A stretch of 64,000 bases of DNA from Adiantum capillus-veneris (GCA_014529385.2 CM043944.1:84865884-84929883), one strand, 5' to 3'; shown: positions 49,430 through 63,127, numbered from the stretch's first letter. The notes: generated from the letters alone by a model not told the origin. Numbers and translations: made by a program.

Positions 49430-50983
49430 TCATTTGTTTGACATGTTGGGTAACCAACGTTTGCCCACTCTATGGCGATTTTCACGCCACCTAGCATGAT
49501 TAAGGGGTCCAGTGGAGTTTCTCCATTTCTCTTTAGCAGTAAGTGGAGATTGTCTCCTAACCTCCTTGGCAAGACTTGACTTTCACGCTCGCTCTATGGC
49601 ATGACATCTCCCCAAAGAACAACGAAAGAACCAATCAAACATCTCCTTCATGTAGTTGGATCTCGTAGTTCCACCACCGTGACGTGTATTTTTAAAGTAA
49701 ACACCTTTGGCTCGATAATGTGATTTTTCCATTCCTTGAGTGCTCCACATGTCTAATGAACCATATTTTGACATAAAGAATGCTCCATGCGCATACAAAA
49801 CATGCTGCATCAAGAAAAAATGCTTAGATCAAATAAATATTTATGTATAGCATCAAAATTTGAACTGAACAAAGTAACTTACCATGTAGTGTGTGATATT
49901 TCTCTCTCCCCACGCTTGCACAAATGCTTTAGTGAAATTCGAAATGTGATCTTTGAACAAATTTTGTTGCTCGCTCGTGGTTTGGGGTTTCCACATGATT
50001 TGAAGCACTAACTGCAAGTGGTGCCACACTTGCCTACGCAGATTTACAAGCACGGGATTTGAATCTTGATCGGTCGTACACTTGCAAAGCGCTTTCCACA
50101 GCTCCCATGGAGCATCCTCTTCACCCCTCTCCTTTTGCATCTCTGGTTTCTTGAAAAACCTACGTGCTTTCACACCATTCATAGATACTTTTTGTGGCAA
50201 TTCATGCATATTATCCACCTCACGATGATAAAAACATTGCCACCATGGCATCCAATCGAATTTAAAATTGTTTCAACTATTCCAATGGCTTCCACGGATT
50301 TGGAAAGTGGTTTCATTGTGAAAGCGTACTCTATGTGAAGCTTTAACAAGTGATCAAATATACGCATAAAGGCATGCAAAGTGCAAAAGTGTACATTTGT
50401 AAGTGGAAAATTGATAATGGGATGCCATGTTTTATCTTTTGTCGACCAATTGGGGACCTCCATGATAGGACACTTCAACACCGAGCACACCCAATCCCTT
50501 GCATCATCATCCATTGACCCTGTTGCCTGACTTCCCTTGACATTTTTCTTTGAAGACGTGGAGCCACGATTACTCTCCTTGTATCCTCGTACACAATATG
50601 GACAAGGAAGAAGTGATGAAGCACCTTGTTTACACCCAAGTATACATTTGATTGTTTTTAGATCACCTCCTAAGTGCCACTCAACATCAAATGTATCTAC
50701 TCCATCTACTTCTAGCTTTTCTCCCTCTAGTTGTGCCTTAATAACCTCTGTGATCCACGGGATCATAGAGAAGACCCATGCCAACACCTCATGAGTCTCC
50801 TTCGGAACTTCAAAAGCTCCTAACCACCATATTTCTTTTTCCGATTGTACAGTAAATGATGGTTTCTGAGAATGATCAACGATAACATCGACTTTTGCAA
50901 AAAACATTGCCTCATTTATGAGTGTCACACTCATAAGTTCCAATCTCCGTCCTTTGACAATTTGACATTCATCTAGATTAAGT
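49430..50983 (-). pseudogene. Transposase-like gene, 5'-truncated and broken
   Basis: Reading leftward from 50,983: LNLDECQIVKGRRLELM, WHLGGDLKTIKCILG, then SLLPCPYC (a Cys-Pro-Tyr-Cys pair), VHFCTLHAFMRIFDHLL and GCHGGNVFI. A frameshift near 50,230 follows, then VDNMHELPQK and NGVKARRFF. A GT-AG intron (49,805-49,882) leads to HVLYAHGAFF, GMEKSHYRAK and YFKNTRHGGG. TGA at 49,583-49,585 interrupts; the same frame runs on to TGA at 49,430. The pattern of Gly-Asp-x-Lys, PCxYC, a Leu-His helix, a His-Gly-Gly motif and a C-terminal Glu-Lys-x-His with His-Gly-Gly-Gly recalls a large family of uncharacterised transposon-linked proteins in animals and other eukaryotes. I recall this family only in outline, and no DDE triad is assigned. 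The N-terminus is lost where the inverted-repeat arm begins. Confidence 0.5.
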
Positions 50984-52520
50984 GTGGTGAGGGCGACAAG
51001 GAGGAGAATAGCAGGCCTCTTTGCGTCCGACGAGCGATAGTTAACACTGATGAGCAAGGGCTTTGAAGCTGCAAACAGTTCCAAGGGAGGTCACTTTTGG
51101 CGAGAGCGACGAGGAGGAGGGATTAAGCAAGAGACGAGGGCGGACGTCAACTGGGGCATCGAAGAGCTGCACTACTGGGGTCGTCTCATCAAGGAGCACT
51201 ATGAGCAAGAAAAGGAGCATCAACTGTAGAAGAGCTCTACGAGCACCAGGCCGTCGAGTAGCAAAATATAGAGCTTCTGACAGAGATAAGCATGGCCGCA
51301 GTGCAGTGAAGAAGGAAGAAGGGTACCTCAGCTAAGGCTCTGTTTTTCGGGCAACTTCTTGATGTGTATTTTACTCGATCTTTCTATAAGAACATACTGG
51401 GAGTGAAAGTGACTTATCATGATATTGAGGTTGTAGATCCAGACTTCTATTCCTACTTCAAGTTTGTAGGCCTTGTGTTTGCTAAGGCTCTGAGAAGCCG
51501 TCGAGTAAGGAGAATAAGAACGAGGCTAGCAAGGAGCTGGTAAGGCAGTCTGCAAGGGATGTGAAGTCGGCTGAGTTGTAGGGTAGTTTACAAACATAAT
51601 GCAAAAAAGGGGTGTTGAAGTTCACAAAGCTATGTCAAAGGAGAAGTAGTTTTTAGCAATTTTCAGAGGTTTGTTTGAGTGAAAAGAAGACCAAAGAAAG
51701 CAACGGCAAAGTGAGTGCACGTGAAGGTGGTCGAGAAGAGTGAGGGAAGGGCATTGAGGCCATATCGAATCGGCATTTGCACTTCCGCTCAGTCTCCACG
51801 AGTTCAAGAGCACTTGTTGCCTATTGTGATCAAGTTATTTTTTTGTATTCAGATTTTAGTTCATTAAGAAATTTAATTCAAGGTGTTCTTTTGTGCTATA
51901 TTCTCTTGAGATGTGCATCTTTCTCAGGAGGAGAATAGCAGACCTCTTTCTATCCCATGAAAGCTGCAGATCGATGCTGAGAAGCCGACGAGCGGCAGTT
52001 AACGCTGATGGGCAAGGGCTTTGAAGCTACAAACAGTTCCAAGGCGGGCCGCTTTTGGCGAAGGCGACGAGGAGAGGAGACATAGGCAGGAGCCGACGAG
52101 GACGAGGGCAGCTAAAAGCACGCGAAGAGACAGTGGGCAAGGACGAGCACAGGTGATTGCTGCCTTGAAGGTTGACGAGCGCGTCACTGTCAGGGCGGCT
52201 TTTGTGGGGAGAGCGACAAGGAGGAAATAGCAGGCCTCTTTGCGTCCCATGAAAAAGCTGCAGACCAATGCTGAGAAGCCGACGAGCGGCAATTAACGCT
52301 GATGAGCAAGGGATTTGAAGCTGCAAACAGTTCCAAGGGAGGCCGCTTTCGACGAGAGCGACAAGGAGGAGGGATTAAGCAAGAGCCGAGGGTGGACGTC
52401 CACTGGGGCATCAGAGAGCTGTCGTGCAAGGCCGTCAAGCAGCAGGAGCATCAACTGCGAAAGAGCACGCGAGGGCCGAAAGTGTGCAGGGGATACATCA
52501 ACAGGATAGGTTGATAGGGG
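50984..52520. repeat. GC-rich module cluster, inverted copy
   Basis: Counterpart of 31,700-33,195 in reverse. The three module copies lie near 50,990-51,110, 51,940-52,060 and 52,225-52,350. The innermost one lacks about 30 bp (CGTCCGACGAGCG where others include the CATGAAAAAGCTGCAGACC part). Confidence 0.6.
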
Positions 52521-54329
52521 GCATCATCAAGGGTTGATAGGTGGCACGTATTGTGCTTGCATTAACACCAGGAGCAGTTTTGAGGCTTATTAAAAATAAA
52601 AATAGACTTATTATTTTAAAGATGTTAAGAGTCCATTCTTATGAGAAATCTCAACCAAGAGGATTGTCGAGCTAAAGAGTGCCGAGAGCAACAATACAAT
52701 GAGGAGGAGATGACGTTCATTGAGTTGACGACGTGCAATGTTGCAAAGTTGATGAAGAGTTGAAGTAGACGATGTTGGCGTACTATTTGGAGGCCGCCGA
52801 CAAGCAAACAGTGCAAGGAGCAGCATAAGGTCTTCTACGAGATCCTAGCTACAAGATTCAGCAGCATTGTTAAAACTTCTTCGAGATTCAGCAGTGTTAA
52901 AGCTTCTACGAGATTCAACAGTGTTAAAATTGCTACGAGATATCTTTCAAAAAAATAAGAAGAAGGGATTACCTTGGTGAAGTGATGACAAAGTGAGTAC
53001 TGCACGTGAAGGTGGTCGGGAAGAGTAAGGGAAGGGCATTGAGGCAATATAGATTTGGCATTTGCACTTTCGCTCATAGTCTCGGCAAGTTCAAGAGCAC
53101 TTGTTGCCTATTGCGATCAAGTTATTTTTTTGTATTCAGATTTTAGGTCATTAAGCAGTTTAATTCAAGGTGTTCTTTTGTACTATATTCTCTTGAGATG
53201 TGCATCTTTCTCTCACCGTTTCCCATAGCGAGCAGCCTGATCCTAACCCTCGGCTCAATTCGTGAACATAAAAATCCCCTGACAACGCATGCGCGCGCAC
53301 ATACACACACACATTTAAACATGAAAATTTGATTTTACCCTTAGTAGAGGAGAGCTTTCTGTCTCAGTTCAATTTCTTGTTCAGGATCACTATCCTGTAT
53401 TTTCATCCTTGGTGGTAGATTGGCAGCCCATACTCATTTCCAGTCTCATTCTAAAGACTAAGTTGTTTTTGTGCTAATCATTTTCCTTAGTCTAAAAAGC
53501 CAACTATCTTTTGAATTGTTATGCTCTTTTGTGTATAAGTATAAGTATAAAAACAACAACATCAAAACACACACACACACATCAACAGCTACTTTGGACA
53601 AGTGGCATAGCCAAACTTAGAAGGACTAGAGTCAGCTTGCTAAATATGATGGATTGTATTAACCTTATACTTTTACTTTTCCCTTGCATTAATTAAAAAC
53701 TATAGTCTTATCGTCAATTCAGCTAGCTCTTCTACAAGACCTTTATACTATCCTTTTGAGCTTATATGAAGCTAACACGGGCTAGTGCCTACCTACTTAT
53801 TTAGAACCTATCCTAAATTAAGATGGACTCTTGTAAAATTAAACTTATCCTTGAGCTTTGAAGCTACACCTCCTATGTAAAACCTTATCACAATCTTGGG
53901 AGGTTCTATGAAGCTAGTCCCAAAACCTACCAGATTTAGACCTAGTAAATTTAGACTATCTCTGGCAAGTTCCAATTCACCCTAAGGTTTCCCAAACTTC
54001 ATTCTGAGAGTCTAATGAATAAATTTAATTACTTAAAATTTACACAACTAGTTTCTATTCTTAGACTCCTATAAATGCTCTAATTAGCTCCCTTTGTCTT
54101 GTACCTTTAATCAAGGTTTCTCTTTGAGATAGACATATCCTACCTTAATATGTAACTTTGACTTGGGATAATTAAATAGCAATTATCCTTGGTCTTTTAT
54201 AGATTTCTTTCCTTTGGTCCCAAGCCTTTGACTTAAATAAGTCTAGAATCACTTTAAACAATTTCTCTTGTTCTCTCTTATTTTTTTCCAACTTAACTGG
54301 CCAATTTAAGATGGAAACTATGTTTAAAA

Positions 54330-55075
54330 GGTTAGAAATTAATCTTTATGAAAGTATTTAGCAAGACAAATGGCACTTTGATTATCACATCAAAGTGATG
54401 TACTTGATAGTGGAGGATGACCAATATCAACAAGTATTTGTTGTAGCCATACTAACTCTCAAGATGCTAAAGATGCAAGTACATATTTAGCCTCTATGGT
54501 AGAAATTGTTACACATTTTTGCTTCTTGTTGGTGTAAGAAACAAGACATCTATTGACAAAGAAACAATTTCAATGGTAGAGCACATTGATAAGTAAGATC
54601 TTTCCCAATCTACATTTTTATATCTCAAAAGGTGAAGTGAAATCATAGAATTCGAGAAAATTTGCAGCAAAGTGAATGTCAAGAGATGAGTATTCAATCC
54701 AACAAATTGGAGACATCCAACAAGGCTAGCATAAGGTTGATGTGATGCTAATCCTCCATCTTTTTTCACAAGTTGAGATTTTTTTGTAGAACTCACAACA
54801 CAAGAAGTAGTCATAGCAGAATGTGCAGAGGCTATGCCATTTTTTTTGAATAATTTCTTGAATGTACTTTGTTTGACAAAGTTTCCAAACACTCTTCTCA
54901 GGATACCATTGAATTTGAATACCAAGACATGAGTGTGTGTCTCCCAAATCCACCATGTCTTGATGTCGAAGACAAAACCTTCTATACTTATTAAAGAAAG
55001 TTGAGATTGTTGGAAACAAGTATGGTGTCATACACACATAGAGCACGAATAACAAAGCTATCTTTTTGCCATTTG
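54330..55075 (-). pseudogene. Ty1/copia RT-RNase H relic (inverted copy)
   Basis: Minus-strand counterpart of 25,170-25,920 with the same motifs (DMVDLGDTHSCLGIQIQ and YASLVGCLQFVGL) and largely the same frameshifts. The catalytic region here reads CMTPYLFPT in the listed frame, with the shifted VDD-type box altered by TGTGTATGACACC. Confidence 0.83.
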
Positions 55076-55683
55076 ATATATGTTAGTATTTGAGTAATAA
55101 GAGATAAAACCTTTAAAGGAGACTAAGAAATATCATCTTGATGCTGATGAATATAAGGTCTTTAAAGAGTATGTCAAAGGTAACTAAACTTTTATGTGAT
55201 CCCTCTTTGGGTTAGTTTTATGATATTTATTGCAAAAAAACTAAGCATTATGACAAAAATTCTCATTGTCTTAATTTAATTGGAGTGAGTTATGTGAATC
55301 TTGTAGGTTGACATTTAGTCCGGATCTTCAATGACAAGGATGGGACGAAAAAAGAAATCGTACGGATTTAGTTGTGTATATCTTAGAAGTTGCAATAACA
55401 AAAGATTCTTAGTAATGAGATCATAACAGAAGATTTTGTAGTAATGAGATCCTTGTGTTGGGACTGGTTTTATGCTCCGCCTCTGTTTGTTGATGGGATG
55501 GGGTGGAAATACCTTTATTGTTGCTTTTGTCAGGAGAGGACATTCTCTTCTTGGTATTTGATTTAAGTTTGCATGTTAAAGGTGACGCTCTATTGGCAGT
55601 AGCCCCCTTGGCCTTTGAGATCCGCTTTGTTGGAGAACTGATGCAAGAGAGTAGAGCAACTATGTCGCAAGTGCATGTGATGC

Positions 55684-55727
<44 letters not shown>
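55684..55727. repeat. (GA)n microsatellite
   Basis: Inverted counterpart of 24,514-24,555, similar in length. Confidence 0.95.
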
Positions 55728-55730
<3 letters not shown>

Positions 55731-58279
55731 GGATTTTTCAAGGAAACGAGACGAGAATTCTATGGAGCTCAAGTTCAAATGCAAGGCAAAAAATTAAGAA
55801 CCACTAAATCCACTCATGACACCACTATTCTCACATGGGGTGGCCCATTACGAAATTGTACAAAACATACTTATAGAAATACCTTTTGCCTCCAAAATTT
55901 CCCTCCAAAGGACCAAATAGGTGAAAAAAAAATTGGCCCTTTTTTGTACACTCAACCTTTGCTTTTAGCTTAAAAGGGTGTTGAAAAAATGATCTTGAAA
56001 ATATTTACCGATCGAATTTGAAATGGGTCCCTTTTATTGGTTTTATATTGAGTGTATACATGAGCTTCATTTATAGCCTGGAGCGAAGCATATTGGCACA
56101 CACAAGGGATTATGTCACAAGGATTGCCCAGTAGGATGCACACTAGGCTTCCACATAAGCTAAGTCACATTATCCATCATATGCCACAAGTTGACTAAAC
56201 ATCCACAAAACCTACACCCTAATAGTATGCGGTTGGATGTGAAGTCGGTGTTTCTTACTAGATGAGATCTCTTAGGTGTTGTGGTTTAGGTCATCAGGCC
56301 ATACTCCCATTACTAACCCATGACTAAATTTCTTATTATTTACATGAATATAGAATAAGGAGCGTGTGTATAACACCAAGCTCCATCCATTCTATGCTCT
56401 CATGCTTCTCCAATTTCTCATACACACACTAGCATGAGACACACCGCCTCACAAGTGGTATCAGAGCCTCCGTTGCCATCCACCCACTTCTTGGTGCACG
56501 TGCAACGCCTACTATCAAGAAACCTTAGGCTTAAGGACGTAACTATGGTCGATTTTCTTGCTTTCTAAGAAGTATCAAATATTGTAGCAAAGCTTGGGAG
56601 ATTGGATAATGGAGCTTTGAGCCAAAGCCATGAACATTGATAGAAAAAAATCAAAGCCTGTTTAAAGCTTTTGGGGAATCTTATTTAACATTAGTAAACA
56701 GAAGTTCACAACAACACTAAAATTTTGTTTTTTCTCACAAAACGGGATCTTCCATGACAGCATTGGTGTTTTGAAAAATCTTACAAAGCATTAGTTAAAA
56801 GTGCAAAGGGGCAACACACCGAAACATAAAACAACGTTGGATGTTGAAGCCTCCTACAGTAGCGCTAGCACACCTTCAAGATTTTATACAACTAGAAAAC
56901 TATATGAGACCGCAATGTGACATGGGACTGAGTCTAGCCAAACCATAAAGTGCTCTCAATTCTTGCACGGGTTTCTAAGTTCAAGGTGTTTAGGCATCAT
57001 TCATACCTTTTAAACAGGGAATGTCGTTGTCTTTTGTTTATGGGAAGGGGGTTAACCCGGCCAATAAAACACTCGTGGAAACAAGTTCTAACCGCTAGTT
57101 TTGTGATAACACAATGTCCTGCATGTTTGGGTGGACGTGTGTGACATGGGCCTAAGTATTACCCTTTAATTATTACGATTTATTATTACCCATTGATTCA
57201 ATTCATTCAAATGGTAATGACGAGAGATGTCTTGTTGATATTCTAATGTGCTTGCATGATAAAACCCTGTTGGTACCCAGTGATGCAATTGTGAGCATCA
57301 TTGCAAGTGTAGATGGCTAAACTAATAGCAATGTAGGGAATCACAAACTTTAGATGATTGAGTTGACCTACTATGTCAATCTTTTCCCACAAATAATTGC
57401 ATGTAGTCATCCACGGCTACTAGTCATCTTCACCCAGAAACAAAAGCTCATGCTCATTAAATTTTCTTATTGTTGTCACCTTCCATTGCCTATACCTATA
57501 GCTAGTAGAAAGAGATGGAGAAAAAACACTGTTTCTATGAGACACCAAGCCATTATTGCTTATGGAAGGATTTTTTGAGTGACTGAGAACGATGATTCAC
57601 TTATTAAGTTTATTTTCTGATGTTTCTGTGGCATGACACGTGCATTTCATATGGATATGTAGCTTGTTGCCTGCCCAATACATTGTTTTGAGCTTTGGAT
57701 ATATTTTATTTTAAATTGAAAAAATAACTTTCATGTTGTTTTAGATAATGGTATGGCCAACTCAAATCCAATATGGATTGATGCTAACAAAAAATTGGAG
57801 CTTAAGCTCATGTAGATGCCTCCATTGTAAGCCTTGGCCAATAAAAGTTTTATAATTGGTAGGGTAATCGTAGGAAAATTGCTTGGTCAATAATAACTAC
57901 AAAAAGATTCTCTATTATGATTGAAAAAAATTGTAGGGTGCTTTCTACCGTTATTGACCCAACAAAAGAGCCAAAAATTTCACTTCATTTAGATTAGAAG
58001 TTACGAATGTCTAAGCTCGTTGATACGTCACTCTCAGTGTAGATGGTTTTTTGAATAATAGCAATATGTAACCTATTTATATTAATGGTGATGCTCCTAT
58101 GATATTGCATGAGCGCACATGCTCTCATTGTCATGCATCTACAAGATGAGCTTATAAACTACTCGGATATAGGGGTAGTGAATCGTGAAGATTGTGTGAA
58201 AATATATGTGAGAAGGATTTAAAAAGGTGATTAGAGACATGCTTTCTTAGATTGATTGCTCGGATTTCTCCTTGCTCGG

Positions 58280-59790
58280 AAATATTCGCTCGCCATATGG
58301 TAGGACTCGTGTTTGTCTAATGAATTAGAGTAGATGATGATATCATCAAAAAACACTCCAGTAAAGGTTCAGTGAGGCCTAAATAGCTTCTGTATCAAGC
58401 GGTTGAATGTGGCTGGTGCATTGATCAAGCCAAAAGGAATGACAATATATTCGTAAAGACCAAACGTAGTGCAAAATGCGGTCTTTACATTGTCTTGATC
58501 AACTATCCTTATTTGATAATAGCCACTTTTTAGGTCAATCCTACGGAATTAGGTGGACCCTTGTAGCTTATCAAATAAGTCTTCTAACCGTGGAGTGGGA
58601 AACCTATTCTTGATAGTGATCCTATTTAGTGCTCTATAGTCGACACACATTTGATATGTGCCGTCTTTCTTTTGCACTAGTCACACGGGTGAGAAAAATG
58701 AAGATGAGCTAGGCCTAACAATGCCCTTCTCAACTAACTCATGCACTTGCCGCATAATCTCCTCTTGTTGAGCTTGAGAAACTCTACAAGGAGGTTTGTT
58801 AGGCGGTGAAATTCTTGGAAGAAGTTCAATTGCATGGTCATCATTGCCTCGTTTAGGAGGTAGCTCATAGGGGATGTCGTCAATGAAAACATCTTGAAAC
58901 CCCTTGAGAAAAATGGATAACTCTAATTCCTTGTGAGTGTGTATTTTTCTTGTGCTAAAACATTAGGTTCACTTTGAGAATCTTTAACAAAAATCATGTA
59001 CATGGAAATAGAGCTCTTTATTGACTTATTGAAAGCTTGTGTATGTACACATGGAGCCTCAATTTCCTGATTAAGGGAGTGACTGAAGATTCTTTCCCCT
59101 TGAAAGCACCTCTGCGGGTAGTACATCTCCCATCTGGTAAGCTTGCATGCCTAGCTTGGTGGCCAACTGTGTGGATATGAAATTGTGAGTAGAACTAGGG
59201 TTAAAGAGAATAAAAGCATCATGTTCTCTTACCTTTCCCCAAGCATGGTATAGAGGAGATCCTTTGTGGTGAGTTTGCTCCTCTTGGATTTCAACCAAGG
59301 TAGCTCTAGGAGGCTCGTGGTGGGTGTTCTTTTGGGGACAAGCGTAGTACGCATGCCCTTGCTCTCCGCACTTGAAACACCGGTTATCCTTGTAATAACC
59401 CTCAAGATCTCCAGGAGAGAGTTTGTTTTTGACTTTGTAAACTCCCTTCTCCTTAGCTTTGTTGGAATTGCCCTTAGGAGACCTTTCATCTTTTGAAAAG
59501 ATTCTTGTAGGTATCGGCTATACTCATCTGCAACGAAGATCTTCCCGTGTACGATAAGTAGCAGGGGACTTCTTGATCTTCCCCCAATTACCTCAAAAGG
59601 TGCTTTTCTCGTGGAAGTATGTACAGTGTTATTGTAGGCATACTCCACTAAGAGTAAGTACTTCTCCCATTGGGATCTTTGATCTACTTCTGTTACATAG
59701 GCTTTTAGTAGATCGAGGATTGTTAGGTTAGCTATTTCACTTTGGCCATCCTTTTGCAGGTGATAGGCCGAAGAGAAATTTATCCTCGTT
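58280..59790 (-). pseudogene. Scrambled Ty3/gypsy relic, inverted copy
   Basis: On the minus strand the order is again integrase fragment (about 59,480-59,790; YAYNNTVHTSTRKAPFE), gag knuckle and protease (about 59,070-59,480; LFNPSSTHNFISTQLATKLG, open where the left copy has TAG), then RT (58,280-58,920; [17 protein letters not shown] and FFDDIIIYS). The RT part has its own stops: TGA near 58,677 and TAA in the STYF motif near 58,550. The left copy reads through both of these. The shared scrambled order shows the chimera existed before the arms were duplicated. Confidence 0.85.
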
Positions 59791-62700
59791 CCACTTAGCA
59801 GAGATCTTTAGATATAAACATGATATCTAGCTAGACCAAGTGTAAAAAAATTAAGTGTGTTTGTTTTCTATGCGCTTTTAAGAAAAAAAAAATCTTGTTT
59901 ATAGGACTGCTGAAACAATATAGCATCAAAAAACCACCAAGTCTGGCAGTAGTACTCATCTGGCGAGGATTTTATCCAGAACAATCCCCTGATTGAACTT
60001 TTATAAAAAAGTAAGTTACATAAACGGGAAACACCCCCGCTTTTCAACAGTAATTCATGCGCTAAGTGAAAGAGAGCAACTTGTATTTTTGCCAAGTCCA
60101 AAAAAGACTAGCAAACAATAAGTTATAGCTAGTATGCCACAAGCCAATCAGCTAGTCCCCAATCCATGTACAATGTTGCACCACAGTAAGCAGTAGCGGC
60201 TATCCAGCCCTTACCATATAGACTTAGCCAACCCATATGATGGATTATACCTATTTTAAGCATCAAGGAACATTAATCCTCATAAGTGCCATATTTTGTC
60301 AAGGCCCACCACACGGTGGTTTTATTTCATCACGCTGCGCGACTAATTATGCCGCAAAAAATTTCTAGATTTTTGCTTAAGTGTCATTATCAACAGTAAA
60401 AAAAAAAGTGAATCACGGGTATAGAAAAACCCTTTAAAAATATATATATATATGTATCTGCAGTTAAATAATGACCAGCTTCGAAAAAAACCAATAATAG
60501 TACCATAGTAATGCTCCCAAAAGAAACCACCTTTACCATGTAATGCCAGTCAAATCCGACCACTGTAGTGGTCCTTACCAGGCTGAAGAACGAGGAACTG
60601 AGCCAACCAAACAGAGGTCCAACCACTTATATCATGCCATGCTAAGTATAGTCATCCCGACTATTTTAAGTACACCATTTTCTAAGTACATGTATTTTTA
60701 TGAAACAATGCTTTACCATTTAATTAAAAAATTGACAGTAATGAGATTATTGATGCTAAGCTTAGTGACCAACCTAAGTTGGTTGAGTTGTAAGCTCCAT
60801 GCTCGGTGCAACAAAGATGGAAAAAACACAGTCCTCACTCTTGATGCAAGTAAAGGACACGCAAAGCTAAGTGAGGAGCAAAATGCATCCTCGCCTCTTT
60901 AAATAGAAGAAGGACAGCCGCCCTCACTGATGACTAATTGCCTGCAGCGTAAACTGAGTAGATCGAGCTCCCTTGGGGAAATGTGGAAGAGTAGCCGCTC
61001 GCGATGTCATCTGGCATACTACGTTAAACCAAGCGCCTCATGGCATGGTAAATGACTGTAATAAGTAATTATATTACTCACGCCTTGTAACCATCATAGC
61101 CTTCTAAGGGTCCTATCCCATGTTTAAAAAGTTGTAGGTCCCCTTAAATAGAACGTAGAGTGTCGACAAGCAATGGCATAATACACTTTAATCTGATGCT
61201 TAAAAAGGCCATCAGCAAGTGGTGGAATGTGTGTGTGTGTGTATGTGTGTACCAGCAAGTGTGAACTAAGCTTGGAAAGTTTAATTTGATACTTTAAAAA
61301 AAATTTACCAACAGGTGGTAAAATGTGTGTGTGTGTGTTGTTGTATTAAGATAAATGGGTGAAAGCATGTTAACCTGTTGCACTTTTTGTGCTAGTTAGG
61401 AGTTTCAAGTTAGCACATCTTCGAAAAGATTGGCGTCTGGTAATTTTTTTACAAATAATATCAAAATTTGTCGGAGGTTGTACATTTGGATTCCTTGTTT
61501 CAAGTGCTTTCTATTGATATATCATATGTCATAGATCTTGGAGATGTAGCTCAAGTTATTGTACTAGTTAGCATATGTCAAAATTGTGCTAGTTAGCATT
61601 GTCCGGGACATGAAAAAGCATGACAGGTTAACATGATTTCACCCAAATAGATATACACAAAAGAACTACAAGTTCAAAGGATAGCTGACCCTAGACATCT
61701 GGAAGGTGATTTGCACAAAAAATGACTCAGTATTGAATTCATCTTTGTACAATATAGTAAGGATGCAGACATCATCCAAATGAAATAATACAAGGATATC
61801 AATGTAATAAAAAATTTGAGTCCCCCGTAATCATCAAAGTTGGACAACAGCTACCCTAAGCCACTGTAAGCGAGGATAGCATTCTCACCTGCATCCATGT
61901 AGAAAAGACAACACATGTTAGACTTGGCTTCGAATGGTAGGTGTCAACAAATCTATCGGTTGTAATCCATGTCAAACTCAAAATAGAACTAGAGTAGGCA
62001 ACTTTCCATAATGTAAGTACCAAAAATACTCCGCAGTTTAAATTTTCCTTATATGCTAAAAAAGTAAGTTTGACTTAATATACTTCCAAAAAGTTCATTG
62101 CTAGTGGAGGTTTTTTCCAAAAGGTCAATTTTAGACAGCCAAAGGCATATACCATCAGTTTATAACCATCAGACAAGTCATTCCATGCTTTGTATACATT
62201 TCTACTCAAAATAAACAGCACGACCTTATCAAGAATCCCCAAAGTTTTTAGACAATTTAAAAGGTGTAATCCACTGTATGAACAAACTATCTACTAATGT
62301 GTTATTGATCATTATATTTGGTTAAAATATGCATAACAAGAAAACACCAGCAAATAGACCAAAAAATGGATCACCACACGACATCCCCTTATCAAGAAGG
62401 TAACCCGCATCACCAAAGCATAAGAGCCATATGAAAATATCATCCAAAAATAAAACTAGCCAGTCAGTCAGGTAAGGACAACTCTCCCAAGAAAAACATG
62501 AATTTGGAAAACATGCTTCAATGCGGTTTAATAGAGGGGCCATCTATATTACTTATGTTTAAGTAAGCAGAGCACAGATCATCAAAACCTCATTATGTGG
62601 ATGTGACCTTGGACAAGTCTCTTATTACGGCAAAGTAGAAAGCCAGAGCATTAGACAGACAAAGCCATATAATATGCCTAGTTTTGCTAGCCAAGAAAAC

Positions 62701-63122
62701 ATAAAGGGAGAACAGTTAGCACAATATTTTTAGTATTCAGTATAGAATAAAAAATATCATGATGCCAAACCCATCAAAGCAAAAAACCTTAAACTCAAAG
62801 ACCTAGTCTTTATGCCAAAGAGCCAGTCGAGACTCCCAGGAAATGCAAACATCCTAGACTACTCCCAGTCTCTTGAAACCCATAACCAAATAGTCAAGAC
62901 GCATTAGCTCAAGTCATATACCTAGCCAGCTCTAAAACACCATCAGCTAGTGTTTATAAAAAAAGCCTCAGTATGCCATCAACAATAGAGCCAAAGTCAA
63001 GTACCAAAAAGTACAAGACCTAAATAATCATCATTTTTTGAGAAAGATCAAGCCAATTTTTTAACTCAAAGACCACTTTATACGCCACTTTTCAGTAGAC
63101 CTCGTATAAAAGTTCTCAAATT

Positions 63123-63127
63123 TCAAA
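63123..63127 (-). other. Empty target site matching the copia insertion
   Basis: On the minus strand ATATG-TTTGA-AATTTGAGAAC occurs here. The left arm has ATATG-TTTGC-[copia]-TTTGC-AACTTGAGAAC. One copy of the 5-bp target with both flanks intact is the unfilled state. Confidence 0.93.

Larger units (their letters stand above)
43831..50983. mobile_element. Candidate gene-carrying DNA element between A2 and the right arm
   Basis: This 7.15-kb block has no counterpart elsewhere in the window. Similarity to A1 stops at its left edge, and the inverted-repeat arm begins at its right edge. Contents in order: a three-exon + gene, a two-exon + pseudogene, a long palindrome, a - strand histone H3-like pseudogene and a - strand transposase-like pseudogene. 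Four introns are all short (78-96 bp) and GT-AG. No terminal inverted repeats or target duplications were found. Because the transposase-like gene is cut at the right edge, the block is probably a truncated element. Calling it mobile is an inference from the transposase-like gene. Confidence 0.5.

Noticed and set aside
46210-49585. Stops repaired by U-to-C RNA editing, as in fern organelles
   Set aside because: The stop types would fit, but this is nuclear, intron- and transposon-rich DNA, where such editing is not established; deamination is simpler.
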